Assembly (NCBI GenBank): GCA_016706255.1
Contig: JADJJZ010000003.1
Location: forward strand, 1,398,501-1,462,500
Reading direction: 5' to 3'
DNA from: Bacteroidota bacterium
Lineage (GTDB): Bacteria; Bacteroidota; Bacteroidia; Chitinophagales; BACL12
Length of the DNA: 64,000 bases
Below are positions 27,789 through 36,534 of the stretch, one piece after another. The position numbers and the translations under genes were made by a program. The notes below the pieces were generated by a model. It had not been told where the DNA came from. It did not search any database and saw only the letters and a program-made list of their open reading frames with translations. Every line of letters begins with the position of its first letter. Within the stretch, counting starts at the first letter, position 1.

Positions 27789-29156
27789 TTATATTTTGAC
27801 AAATTGTTCTTGCAAAAATGTTATTGCACCTGTTTCGCTACTTTCAATTTTTGTTTGCAAAGTATATATACCCGGAGCCAGACCTGAAATATCAATTGAA
27901 ATATTATTATTACAACTGCCACCTGCATTTTCAATATATTTTAATTGTCCTAACGCATCATAAATTTCAATTTGATTTAATTTCCCTGTCGCGTTATGAC
28001 GATAAATAAATAAATTTTCATTTGCGGGATTTGGGTATAATGTTAAACCATTAGGGTTAATCGAAACCTGCATCTCCTCAGGTTTTAGCGGCTCCTCCGG
28101 CTCAGCACCACAGGCAGTCCACGCCAGGCCATCTTTCACATAATTTTTTGAAAAAACAGATGTGTACATTGAACTCATTAAGTAATGTGCATCATCAATA
28201 TACGCAGGATTTGATAAATGATATCCATCCAAGGGTCCAAAATCATCACAAGTATATAAGCGACCATCCGTTGTTCTCGGAATATTTCCGTCAGCCCAGT
28301 AATAAGGTCCCCAGGTAACAAAAGGTGTACGAATACCTGCACCAAAATATTTTAATGCCGGATCTCCATTAATTTGACGTTCAATTAACCATTTTACTGA
28401 AAAATTATTCCAATAAGAAGAAGGTTCGGCGATGGCACTATATTGTTCGTTCAAAGTATCTGCAAATCCACCATAATGTCTTCCGCTAACAAACACAATT
28501 TTCATATTTGGAAAATAATCCATCATATATTGTAGAAAAAGGACAAGTCTATCTGTTACTGCTTCCGGACTTTCAGGGAATGTCGGTTCCGGAGCGAGTG
28601 AATCATATTTATCATTAAAATACATCCAACCTACCTGCACCTGCAACGGAGAATAATGTTTTTCTTCAATTTCTTCCACAATAGTCTCCCAATATGTTGC
28701 CCGTGTTGCACCGATAGCAGCATCTAAACCTTTACCGCCAACACATAAATTTAATGCAGCAAAGCAGGGGTTTGTTTTAAATTCGGTATCAAGGGTATCG
28801 CGGACAAATCCTAAAAACTGGGTCATTAACTGCCCCGGAATTGAAGGTCCGAATCCACCCATCACTATTCTGCCATCTTCATAATTGATATTGCCCAGCG
28901 TATCGAGGGGTTTTATGTTTTTAGCATACGTTTTACCCTTTTTATAATGGGTAGAAGCCGGGTTTTCGGCATTTGAGCCAAATGGGAATAAACCACCCTG
29001 AAAACCTTCGTAAAAGCCGGCGCCTAAATCGTTAAGCGGAATTAAGCCGGTGGAATCGTTTTCGCAATTACTGGTTTGGGCATTTATTTTACCGGTAGAG
29101 CAGATGAGCAGTAAAATAAATATACAACGCGTTGAAAAAGAAATGATTGTGTTCAT
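27789..29156 (-). CDS. Secreted SGNH-like protein with T9SS tail, paralogue 1
   Basis: This 455-residue exported protein (signal ends GKINAQ) is one of three tandem paralogues. The mature N-terminus has CENDSTGLIPLNDLGAGFYE and then GGLFPFGSNAENP. Three blocks recall SGNH hydrolases: MGGFGPSIPGQ (possible Ser block), NLCVGGKGLDAAIG (possible Gly/Asn block) and DGYHLSN (DxxH block). I recall a family in Planctomycetes and other phyla with the same LIPL-DLG-TG opening and a DGTHPS block, which supports the reading. FVSGRHYGGFA and SVKWLIERQINGDPALKYFG are the most conserved stretches among the three. The last 80 residues are a type A T9SS sorting domain (LYPNPANENLFIY). The enzymatic role is inferred. 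Confidence 0.8.
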   Translation of the reverse strand: MNTIISFSTRCIFILLLICSTGKINAQTSNCENDSTGLIPLNDLGAGFYEGFQGGLFPFGSNAENPASTHYKKGKTYAKNIKPLDTLGNINYEDGRIVMGGFGPSIPGQLMTQFLGFVRDTLDTEFKTNPCFAALNLCVGGKGLDAAIGATRATYWETIVEEIEEKHYSPLQVQVGWMYFNDKYDSLAPEPTFPESPEAVTDRLVLFLQYMMDYFPNMKIVFVSGRHYGGFADTLNEQYSAIAEPSSYWNNFSVKWLIERQINGDPALKYFGAGIRTPFVTWGPYYWADGNIPRTTDGRLYTCDDFGPLDGYHLSNPAYIDDAHYLMSSMYTSVFSKNYVKDGLAWTACGAEPEEPLKPEEMQVSINPNGLTLYPNPANENLFIYRHNATGKLNQIEIYDALGQLKYIENAGGSCNNNISIDISGLAPGIYTLQTKIESSETGAITFLQEQFVKI

Positions 29157-29332
29157 GTTTTCAATTTTAAAATGTGTAAAAAATAATTATCTGCCTATGC
29201 TGGATGACATATTAAATGAAATATTATTCCATTTTGCAGATAACCTGATTAATTAAAAAAAACAAAAAAAATGTAAATAAGGGATTCTTTTCTATCGCTT
29301 ACTAAAGTAAATATACAAAATTTGGAATAAAA

Positions 29333-29360
29333 AAAAGCCGATTTTTTAAAATCGGCTTTT
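29333..29360 (-). terminator. Terminator after SGNH-like paralogue 2
   Basis: An AAAAGCCGATTTT stem with its complement and a 2-base loop lies four bases from the stop of the gene ending at 29364, followed on the minus strand by a long T-run. Confidence 0.9.
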
Positions 29361-29363
29361 CAA

Positions 29364-30740
29364 TTATTGTTTAATAAATTGCTCCTGAAACCATCGTACC
29401 TCGCCGGTAACAGGGTCATCCATTTTTGTTCGTAACAGATAAACACCGGATTTTAAATCGGCTACGTCGATAGGAATTGAATTGACGGATATACCGTCTG
29501 AAGTTTCTTGTTGTACGAGTTGGCCAAGATTATTATAAATTTCTACAGCATATAATTTGCCACTAACACTAGGTCTGTAGATATAAATATTTTCAGTGGC
29601 AGGATTTGGATAAAGTGTTATTCCTGAATTGCTCATTATAAAATTTTCAGGTTGTGTACGGAAAATACTATCATTATAAAGCACACAATCGGACCAATTA
29701 ACGCCGTTTTTTACATACGTTTTTGAAAACACTGAACTATATAATACTTCCAAAAGATAATTGGCATCCAAGGCATTTGTTGAATCGGTTAAGTGGTAGC
29801 CATCCGTTGTGCTATAAGCATCACAAGTGTAATAGCGTCCATCAGTAGTTCTTGGAATATTACCATCAGTCCAATAGTATGGCCCCCATGTTAAAAACGG
29901 CGATTCGATTCCGGCGCCAAAATATTTTAATTGCGGATCACCATTTATTTGTCGCTCGATGAGCCATTTTACAGAAAAATTATTCCAATAAGATGAAGGT
30001 TCTGAGATAGCAATATATTGTTCATTTAAAGGATCTGCGAAACCACCATAATGCCTGCCGCTCACAAACATAATTTTCATATTTGGAAAGCGGTCCATCA
30101 ATAAATGTAAAAATTCAATAAGGTCATCAGTTACCTGTTGTGGTGTGGCAGGAAATGATGGGGCAGGAGCGAGACTATCATATTTATCGTTGAAATACAT
30201 CCAGCCAATTTGAACCTGCGCAGGATCGTATCCTTTTTCATAAACTTTATCTACAAGTCCGTTCCAGTATTTATTACTTTCAGGGCCAATTGCATAATCT
30301 AAACCTTTGCCACCTGCACATAAATTAATGGCATCAAAACAAGGATTGGTATTAAACGTATTTTCTAAAGAATCGCGCACTAACCCAACAAAATTATCCA
30401 TCAAATGCCCCGGAATCGAAGGTCCGAAACCTGCCATTAATACAGCACCGCTATCTAAATTAATATTCCCTAAACTATCTAATGGTTTTATATTTTTTGC
30501 AAAGTTTTTACCCTTTTTATAATGTGTGGAAGCAGGGTTTTCAGCATTTGCTCCAAAAGGGAATAATCCGCCCTGGTAGCCCAAATAAAATCCGGTACCT
30601 AAATCATTTAATGGAATTAATCCGGTTGAATCGTTTTCACAATTAACAGTTTGTGAAAATAGCGTTAACGAAAATGCACTGAATAATAAACAGAGCATTA
30701 ATTTTTTTGAATTGATAAAATTTTGATTCAATTTATGCAT
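29364..30740 (-). CDS. Secreted SGNH-like protein with T9SS tail, paralogue 2
   Basis: This 458-residue exported protein (signal ends LTLFSQ) keeps all landmarks of the family: CENDSTGLIPLNDLGTGFYL, MAGFGPSIPGHLMD, NLCAGGKGLDYAIG, FVSGRHYGGFADPLNEQY, WLIERQINGDPQLKYFGAGI and DGYHLTDS. A type A T9SS sorting domain (ITLYPNPATENIYIYRP) ends it. It is closer to its neighbours than to any other gene in the window, so local duplication is likely. The GTG at 30773 is also in frame, but ATG at 30740 gives a better signal peptide. It has its own downstream terminator, so the three copies are probably transcribed separately. Confidence 0.8.
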   Translation of the reverse strand: MHKLNQNFINSKKLMLCLLFSAFSLTLFSQTVNCENDSTGLIPLNDLGTGFYLGYQGGLFPFGANAENPASTHYKKGKNFAKNIKPLDSLGNINLDSGAVLMAGFGPSIPGHLMDNFVGLVRDSLENTFNTNPCFDAINLCAGGKGLDYAIGPESNKYWNGLVDKVYEKGYDPAQVQIGWMYFNDKYDSLAPAPSFPATPQQVTDDLIEFLHLLMDRFPNMKIMFVSGRHYGGFADPLNEQYIAISEPSSYWNNFSVKWLIERQINGDPQLKYFGAGIESPFLTWGPYYWTDGNIPRTTDGRYYTCDAYSTTDGYHLTDSTNALDANYLLEVLYSSVFSKTYVKNGVNWSDCVLYNDSIFRTQPENFIMSNSGITLYPNPATENIYIYRPSVSGKLYAVEIYNNLGQLVQQETSDGISVNSIPIDVADLKSGVYLLRTKMDDPVTGEVRWFQEQFIKQ

Positions 30741-30773
30741 GCCTGACGGGTTTGAGTTTGTAAAAATAAGCAC

Positions 30774-30820
30774 AAAAAAAATGATTCAGTTTATTTTAAA
30801 CAAACTGAATCATTTTATTA
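30774..30820 (-). terminator. Probable terminator after SGNH-like paralogue 3
   Basis: ATGATTCAGTTT at 30781-30792 and its perfect complement at 30802-30813 form a 12-bp stem that extends through flanking A and T runs. It is about 190 bp downstream of the third paralogue, from which it is separated by the palindromic element. Confidence 0.8.
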
Positions 30821-30842
30821 AATCAAATATAACAATAATAAC

Positions 30843-31010
30843 TAGAACTCATCTCAAAAATACCTTTGGCGTCTTTTCTGCGTCTTCGCTCTTTATCCTT
30901 CGTTGCTTGAATTGCCCGTACTTCTCCCAGTATGGGCCGCTTCAAGCGCCTCGGCTAAAGAGCGAATACTTGAAAATACTAACGCAAACTTATTTTTGAG
31001 ATGAGTTCTA
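30843..31010. mobile_element. MITE-like palindromic element with 18-bp terminal repeats and TA target site
   Basis: This 168-bp stretch is bounded by perfect 20-bp inverted ends, TAGAACTCATCTCAAAAATA at 30843-30862 and its complement at 30991-31010. Read as an 18-bp terminal repeat plus a duplicated TA, it fits a non-autonomous element of IS630/Tc1-mariner type. The inside is also palindromic: TTCGCTCTTTA (30885-30895) pairs with 30956-30966, GCTTGAA (30905-30911) with 30941-30947, GCCC with GGGC, and TACT with AGTA. It is visibly richer in GC than its surroundings and codes for no transposase. The right end supplies the stop codon (TAG) of the third paralogue; joining the flanks across the element also gives TAG, so the insertion left the protein unchanged. 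Confidence 0.85.
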
Positions 31011-32366
31011 TTGTTTAATAAATTGTTCCTGGTACCAGCGTTTTTCGTTTTTTGCTGCATCATCCATTTGAACCCGTAAAGTGTATAGTCCATTTTGGAG
31101 TTCTGCTATGTCAATTGTAACTGTGCTGAATTCAACACCACCGGTAGTTTCACGATGCACTAATTGTCCTAAATCATTATATATTTCTACAACATACAAT
31201 TTTCCATGGGCATTATGCCTGTATATATTAATATTTTCGGTAGCCGGATTTGGATATAAGGTAATGCCTATCGGATTAATATCAAGAATATCAGGTTGCG
31301 TGCGGTGAATAGAATCTAAATACGGCACACAAGATGACCATGCAGCACCATCTTTTACATAATATTTTGAAAATGGAGAATCATAAATATGACGCATTAA
31401 ATAATCCGCATCACGTTCATAAGTTGAATCAGTTAAGTGGTAACCATCAGTTGGACTAAAATCACCGCATTGGTATAATCTGCCATCTGTTGCGCGCGGA
31501 ATTCCACCATCAGCCCATAAGTATGGTCCCCAGGTTATAAACGGTGCTTTAACATTTGCGCCAAAATATTTTAAATCGGCAGAAGCATTATTTATTTGAC
31601 GTTCAATTAACCATTTAACTGCGAAATTATTCCAATAAGATGATGGCTCACTGATAGCAGGAAATTGTTCCAGTGTTGTATCTGCATATCCACCATAATG
31701 CCTGCCGCTCACAAACATAATTTTGATGTTTGGAAAACGTTCCATCAATTCATTTAAATAATATGTTAGGTCATCAGCAATGCGCTCAGGTGTTTCCGGA
31801 AACGACATTGTTCCGGTGCTGTCATACTTATCGTTAAAGTACATCCAGCCAACCTGTAATTGCTCAGCTGTATATCCTTTTTCTTCAATTTTTTTAAGCA
31901 TATTGTTCCAATACTTGGTAGAGTCAGCACCAATGGCATAATCTAAACCCTTGCCACCGGCACCCATATTAATGGCGTCGAAACAAATGTTTGTGTTGTA
32001 AACATCATCAGCAGTATCGCGCACTATCGGAACAAAATGATCCAGTAAATGTCCTGGAATAGATGGACCAAATCCGCCCATTAAAATTACACCGCCATCA
32101 TAATTGATGTTGCCAAGACTGTCTAATGGCTTTAAATTTTTTGCGAAGGTGCGACCTTTTTTATAGTGCTGTGATAAAGGGTCTTCTGCATTAGCACCTC
32201 CGGGAAACAGTCCACCCTGTTTTCCTTCATAATAACCGGTTCCTAAATCATTTAATGGAATTAATCCGGTTGAGTCGTTTTCACAAATAGCTACTTGAGC
32301 TTTAACCGGTAAAATAAGGGTACAGCATATAGCCATCCCGAACAAAATCTTAGATGTTTGTTTCAT
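31008..32366 (-). CDS. Secreted SGNH-like protein with T9SS tail, paralogue 3
   Basis: This 452-residue exported protein (signal ends ILPVKAQ) is the first in transcription order of the three paralogues. It has CENDSTGLIPLNDLGTGYYE, MGGFGPSIPGHLLDH, NMGAGGKGLDYAIG, FVSGRHYGGYADTTLEQF, WLIERQINNASADLKYFGAN and DGYHLTDS. The T9SS type A tail runs from ITLYPNPATENINIYRH to QEQFIKQ. It differs from the other two by one extra residue in the WLIERQIN segment and a glycine-rich GGLFPGGANAEDP loop. Its stop codon lies in the end of the MITE-like element. CAAAAGTA at 32400-32407 (TACTTTTG on the coding strand) is a likely -7 box. Confidence 0.8.
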   Translation of the reverse strand: MKQTSKILFGMAICCTLILPVKAQVAICENDSTGLIPLNDLGTGYYEGKQGGLFPGGANAEDPLSQHYKKGRTFAKNLKPLDSLGNINYDGGVILMGGFGPSIPGHLLDHFVPIVRDTADDVYNTNICFDAINMGAGGKGLDYAIGADSTKYWNNMLKKIEEKGYTAEQLQVGWMYFNDKYDSTGTMSFPETPERIADDLTYYLNELMERFPNIKIMFVSGRHYGGYADTTLEQFPAISEPSSYWNNFAVKWLIERQINNASADLKYFGANVKAPFITWGPYLWADGGIPRATDGRLYQCGDFSPTDGYHLTDSTYERDADYLMRHIYDSPFSKYYVKDGAAWSSCVPYLDSIHRTQPDILDINPIGITLYPNPATENINIYRHNAHGKLYVVEIYNDLGQLVHRETTGGVEFSTVTIDIAELQNGLYTLRVQMDDAAKNEKRWYQEQFIKQ

Positions 32367-32504
32367 TGTGTGTGCTTGTTTGTTTTACAATAGGTTCCAC
32401 AAAAGTAGGTATTACTTTATAAAAACTTTACTGATAATTGTCACGTTATTAACATGCACCTTGTTTTAAACCGCGACGTAATGGCGTTATATATCGGGGG
32501 AGTC

Positions 32505-32548
32505 CGCCAAACTGACCTTTGACGATACGTTTTTCGGTCATTTTGGCG
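32505..32548 (+). promoter_or_regulatory. Candidate operator: 13-bp inverted repeat upstream of clpB
   Basis: CGCCAAACTGACC (32505-32517) and GGTCATTTTGGCG (32536-32548) form an inverted repeat with one mismatch and an 18-base spacer, in the 314-bp gap before clpB. The gap has no gene. It does not match the CIRCE element. It could be an operator for a heat-shock regulator or a structured leader. Confidence 0.6.
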
Positions 32549-32680
32549 CAAAAAACGCTGATTTTCAATCAAGTATGTTTTTTGACAACTATTATTAAAT
32601 GTTAAAATTTTAAAACCAACAAATTATTCCTGAGTAAGGAAATTGTTATTGAATATCACTTAAAACACTAAAAACGTATT

Positions 32681-35281
32681 ATGAATTTGCAAAATTTCAC
32701 AATTAAGTCGCAGGAAGTAGTTCAGCAGGCCCAACAAATGGCCATGCAAATGGACCATCAGCAAATTACCAACGAACATATCATGAAAGCGTTGTTAGGT
32801 GCTGATGAAGAAGTAGTAGGTTATTTGTTAAAGAAATTAAATGTGAATGTGCAGTACATTCAGCAAAAACTGGATGAGCAAATTGCAGCATTCCCAAAAG
32901 TGCCCGGTAAAGGAGGAGAATTTATTTCACGTGATGCCAATTTAACTATAGCTAAAAGTCAAACTTATTTAAAGGAATTTGGTGATGAGTTTGTTTCCGT
33001 TGAACATATTTTATTAGGTATTCTCGCTTCAAATGATGCAGTAAGTAAATTATTGAAATCGCAGGGTGTTACTGAAAAAGATTTAAAAGCTGCAATTAAA
33101 GATTTACGCAAAGGTTCCACCATGAGCAGTCAGAGTGGTGAAAATCAATTAAATGCATTAAACAAATATGCCATTAATTTAAATGAGCGTGCAAAAAGCG
33201 GGAAATTAGATCCTGTAATTGGTCGCGATGAAGAAATTCGTCGGGTATTACATATCCTTTCCCGCAGAACAAAAAATAATCCGATTTTAGTTGGTGAACC
33301 CGGTGTTGGTAAAACAGCAATTGCAGAAGGTATTGCACATCGTATTGTAAATAGTGATGTTCCTGAAAACTTAAAATCTAAAACTATTTTTTCATTGGAC
33401 ATGGGTTCACTTATTGCTGGTGCAAAATATAAAGGTGAATTTGAAGAAAGATTAAAAGCAGTAATTAAAGAAGTAATTCAAAGTGAAGGTCAGATTATTT
33501 TATTTATAGATGAAATTCATACTTTAGTTGGCGCCGGTGGTGGGGGAGAAGGTGCAATGGATGCCGCTAATATTTTAAAACCTGCATTGGCAAGAGGTGA
33601 ATTGCGTGCCATTGGTGCAACTACTTTAAATGAATATCAAAAATATTTTGAAAAAGATAAAGCGCTGGAACGCCGTTTCCAAAAGGTAATGGTTGATGAG
33701 CCGGGTTTTGAAGATGCGGTTTCTATTTTAAGGGGATTAAAAGAACGATACGAAAATCACCATAAAGTAAGAATTAAAGATGAAGCCATAATTGCCAGTG
33801 TCGAATTAAGTTCCCGTTATATTACCGATAGAAAATTACCGGATAAAGCCATCGATTTAATTGATGAGGCTGCGGCGAAAATGCGTTTGGAAATGGATTC
33901 AGTTCCGGAAGCATTAGATGAAATTGAACGTAAAATTCGTCAGCTCGAAATTGAACGCGAAGCTATTAAACGCGAAAATGATGAACGGAAATTAGAAGAG
34001 TTGGGTAAAGATATTGCTGAGCTCAGTGAAGAACGTAATACCATTAAGGCAAAATGGCAGCAGGAAAAAGATATTGTAGATAAAATTCAGCAAAAGAAAA
34101 TTGATATCGAGCAATTTAAATTGCAAGCTGAACAAGCTGAACGTGAAGGTGATTACGGACGTGTTGCAGAATTGCGTTATGGCAAAATAAAGGAAACAGA
34201 AAAATTATTATCTGAATACGAAATTGAACTACATAAACTCGATGCCGGCAAACGATTAATGAAAGAAGAAGTTGATGCTGAAGATATTGCAGAAATCGTG
34301 GCAAAATGGACCGGAATTCCTGTTACAAAAATGCTGGAAAGCGACCGCATGAAATTATTGCGTCTCGAAACTGAATTACATAACAGAGTGGTAGGCCAGG
34401 ATGAAGCAATTGTTGCTGTTGCAGATGCAATTAGAAGAAGTCGAGCAGGTTTACAGGACCCGAAAAAACCAATAGGTTCATTTATTTTTCTCGGAACAAC
34501 CGGTGTGGGAAAAACAGAATTAGCAAAAGCCATTTCATCTTATTTATTTAACGATGAACAGGCTATGACCAGAATTGATATGAGTGAATATCAGGAACGT
34601 CATTCTGTTTCCAGATTAATTGGTGCGCCTCCGGGATATGTGGGTTATGATGAAGGTGGACAATTAACCGAAGCCGTTCGCAGAAAACCTTATTCAGTTA
34701 TTTTGCTGGATGAAATCGAAAAAGCACATCCGGATGTATTTAATATTTTATTGCAGGTTTTGGATGATGGCCGCTTAACCGATAACAAAGGCCGAACAGT
34801 AGATTTTAAAAATACCATTATCATCATGACCAGCAATATCGGTTCGCATATTATTCAGGAGCGATTTGAAGGTGTTACCGAAGATAGTTTACTGGCAGTT
34901 ACCGAAACAACAAAAATTGAGGTGATGGAATTGTTGCGCAAAACAATTAGGCCTGAATTTTTAAATCGTATCGACGAAATTATTATGTTCAAACCGTTGA
35001 TGCGTGATGAAATAAAAGGTATTGTGCGCATTCAGTTAAAAGCATTGGCTGCCATGCTGGAAGAACGATCAATTCAGTTGGAATTTACTGAAGAACTTAT
35101 CAGCTGGCTTGCTGAAGAAGGTTTTGACCCTCAATTTGGTGCCAGACCACTTAAACGTGCCATTCAAAAAGAACTGGTGAATGAATTGTCGAAGAAAATA
35201 TTGGCGGGTGAGGTTGTAAGTGATGCGAAAATAATAGTTGATGTAAATGATGGTAATGTCATCTTTAAAAATATTACCTAA
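32681..35281 (+). CDS. clpB: ATP-dependent disaggregase ClpB
   Basis: This 866-residue hexameric AAA+ disaggregase works with DnaK to rescue aggregated proteins in the cytoplasm. It has the N-terminal Clp repeat domain (about 1-150) and NBD1 with Walker A GEPGVGKTAIAEG and Walker B ILFIDEIHTLVGAG. The coiled-coil middle domain (about 400-530) identifies ClpB rather than ClpA or ClpC. NBD2 has Walker A GTTGVGKTELAKA, Walker B VILLDEIEKAHPDVFN and the sensor-2 region FGARPLKRAIQ. The length is standard. An inverted repeat upstream and a strong terminator downstream frame it as a single-gene unit. Confidence 0.98.
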   Translation: MNLQNFTIKSQEVVQQAQQMAMQMDHQQITNEHIMKALLGADEEVVGYLLKKLNVNVQYIQQKLDEQIAAFPKVPGKGGEFISRDANLTIAKSQTYLKEFGDEFVSVEHILLGILASNDAVSKLLKSQGVTEKDLKAAIKDLRKGSTMSSQSGENQLNALNKYAINLNERAKSGKLDPVIGRDEEIRRVLHILSRRTKNNPILVGEPGVGKTAIAEGIAHRIVNSDVPENLKSKTIFSLDMGSLIAGAKYKGEFEERLKAVIKEVIQSEGQIILFIDEIHTLVGAGGGGEGAMDAANILKPALARGELRAIGATTLNEYQKYFEKDKALERRFQKVMVDEPGFEDAVSILRGLKERYENHHKVRIKDEAIIASVELSSRYITDRKLPDKAIDLIDEAAAKMRLEMDSVPEALDEIERKIRQLEIEREAIKRENDERKLEELGKDIAELSEERNTIKAKWQQEKDIVDKIQQKKIDIEQFKLQAEQAEREGDYGRVAELRYGKIKETEKLLSEYEIELHKLDAGKRLMKEEVDAEDIAEIVAKWTGIPVTKMLESDRMKLLRLETELHNRVVGQDEAIVAVADAIRRSRAGLQDPKKPIGSFIFLGTTGVGKTELAKAISSYLFNDEQAMTRIDMSEYQERHSVSRLIGAPPGYVGYDEGGQLTEAVRRKPYSVILLDEIEKAHPDVFNILLQVLDDGRLTDNKGRTVDFKNTIIIMTSNIGSHIIQERFEGVTEDSLLAVTETTKIEVMELLRKTIRPEFLNRIDEIIMFKPLMRDEIKGIVRIQLKALAAMLEERSIQLEFTEELISWLAEEGFDPQFGARPLKRAIQKELVNELSKKILAGEVVSDAKIIVDVNDGNVIFKNIT

Positions 35282-35287
35282 ATAAAA

Positions 35288-35318
35288 CAACCGGGAATTT
35301 ATGTTCCCGGTTGCTGTG
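35288..35318. terminator. Bidirectional terminator after clpB
   Basis: A 10-bp GC-containing stem (CAACCGGGAA and complement) with a 6-base loop and T-runs on both sides lies between convergent clpB and the T9SS coiled-coil gene. Confidence 0.92.
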
Positions 35319-35333
35319 TTTTTATAGTGAATA

Positions 35334-36308
35334 TTATTCAGTTACAATTAATTGATTGCCGGTAATTAAACTACCATCAACCACCATTGAATAAATGTAT
35401 GTTCCGGCCATAAGTCCGGCCACATTAATTTGGATAGTATTGGAATTGTTTTCTAATGCATATACTTGCATAACTTCACCGAGCATATTTGTAATTTGTA
35501 ATGATGCTACTTTAGCATTTACAGGTAACGTATAAGATACCAAAGCTGTTTTATTTGCAGGATTTGGCGCAATTTTTAATTCCGGCTTTGTTGTCATGGT
35601 CACTTTTTCAGCAGTAACATTCGTTGCAATAATTGATTGTAATGCATCAATTTGTGCTTGCATTTCTGCAATTTGATTTTGTAACGCTAAAAGTGTTTCA
35701 TCTGTTGCACCAATTCGTGAAGAAGAACCACAGGTATTTAAATCGATTAAAATAACTTCTCCGTTATTATCAACAGATAAAACCTTATTACAAGCAAAAT
35801 CTCCCGGAGTAGCAGTAGTTGCGGTTAATGCAGTTAATTTAGTAAAACGCAATCCGCTTCTTCCGTTTGCTCCTGAATTTATTTCCAATTTATCACCGGG
35901 TGTTGTGGTTCCGATACCAATACGACCGCTATTTTTAATAATGAATTGCGGTTTCACATTGTTAGTTGAAAATGCCATGTCAGGCGAAGGTGTGTTAATA
36001 GATGGTGTTAAATAAAAGCTGGCAGAACCACCGCCGATTGTAGCACTTGTAAATGCATTTGAAGAAAATAGGATGCTCATTGCACAATCCTGATTGGTTG
36101 CGGGAAAATCAGCACGCTGGATGTACAAACCTTGAGGTATAGGCTGTCCAATTCCTCCTAAAATATGCACACCAATTGTACCAATAGTTGATGTAGTGCC
36201 AATGCCCACATTTGGTGTTGATATACCCATTACTCCTGAAGGAGAATTAATTTGCGCGTTAAGGCTTAAGCCTAAAACTGCTGCTAATACGAATAAAAAC
36301 TTTTTCAT
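35334..36308 (-). CDS. Secreted coiled-coil protein with T9SS tail
   Basis: This 324-residue exported protein has a signal peptide (KKFLFVLAAVLGLSLNAQ) and a glycine/threonine-rich beta region with the VGIGTTS and GRIGIGTTTPGDKLEI motifs. Those are typical of Bacteroidota proteins resembling tail-fibre or S74-peptidase-bearing repeat proteins. A short coiled coil follows (LLALQNQIAEMQAQIDALQS), and a type A T9SS sorting domain from IAPNPANKTALVSY. There is no S74 chaperone domain. The trimeric look of the coiled coil suggests a fibrous surface protein. TACTTTTG on the coding strand at 36384-36377 is a plausible -7 element about 70 bp before the start. Confidence 0.75.
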   Translation of the reverse strand: MKKFLFVLAAVLGLSLNAQINSPSGVMGISTPNVGIGTTSTIGTIGVHILGGIGQPIPQGLYIQRADFPATNQDCAMSILFSSNAFTSATIGGGSASFYLTPSINTPSPDMAFSTNNVKPQFIIKNSGRIGIGTTTPGDKLEINSGANGRSGLRFTKLTALTATTATPGDFACNKVLSVDNNGEVILIDLNTCGSSSRIGATDETLLALQNQIAEMQAQIDALQSIIATNVTAEKVTMTTKPELKIAPNPANKTALVSYTLPVNAKVASLQITNMLGEVMQVYALENNSNTIQINVAGLMAGTYIYSMVVDGSLITGNQLIVTE

Positions 36309-36534
36309 GTTGTTAAATTTTATTTTTAATGCTTACTCTTTCGGGATTTTCAGCATACTCCCTTTGTTTATGCATCCAAAAGTAGTAGCGATAAACTACG
36401 TAAAATGATACAATGTACCAGCGGTAGTATTGTGTGTGCAAGTGGTAATAAGTGATGTTTTTCTTTTGCAGAAGTTAAACATGCAGTTAAGAATTTTCTG
36501 CTACTGCAATGTTATTTTGGCATATTGAGGATGT

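Noticed and set aside
30893..31093. A 66-residue reading frame inside the palindromic element
   Set aside because: It runs through both arms of the hairpin and into the neighbouring gene, has no family resemblance, and is better explained by the GC-rich palindrome.
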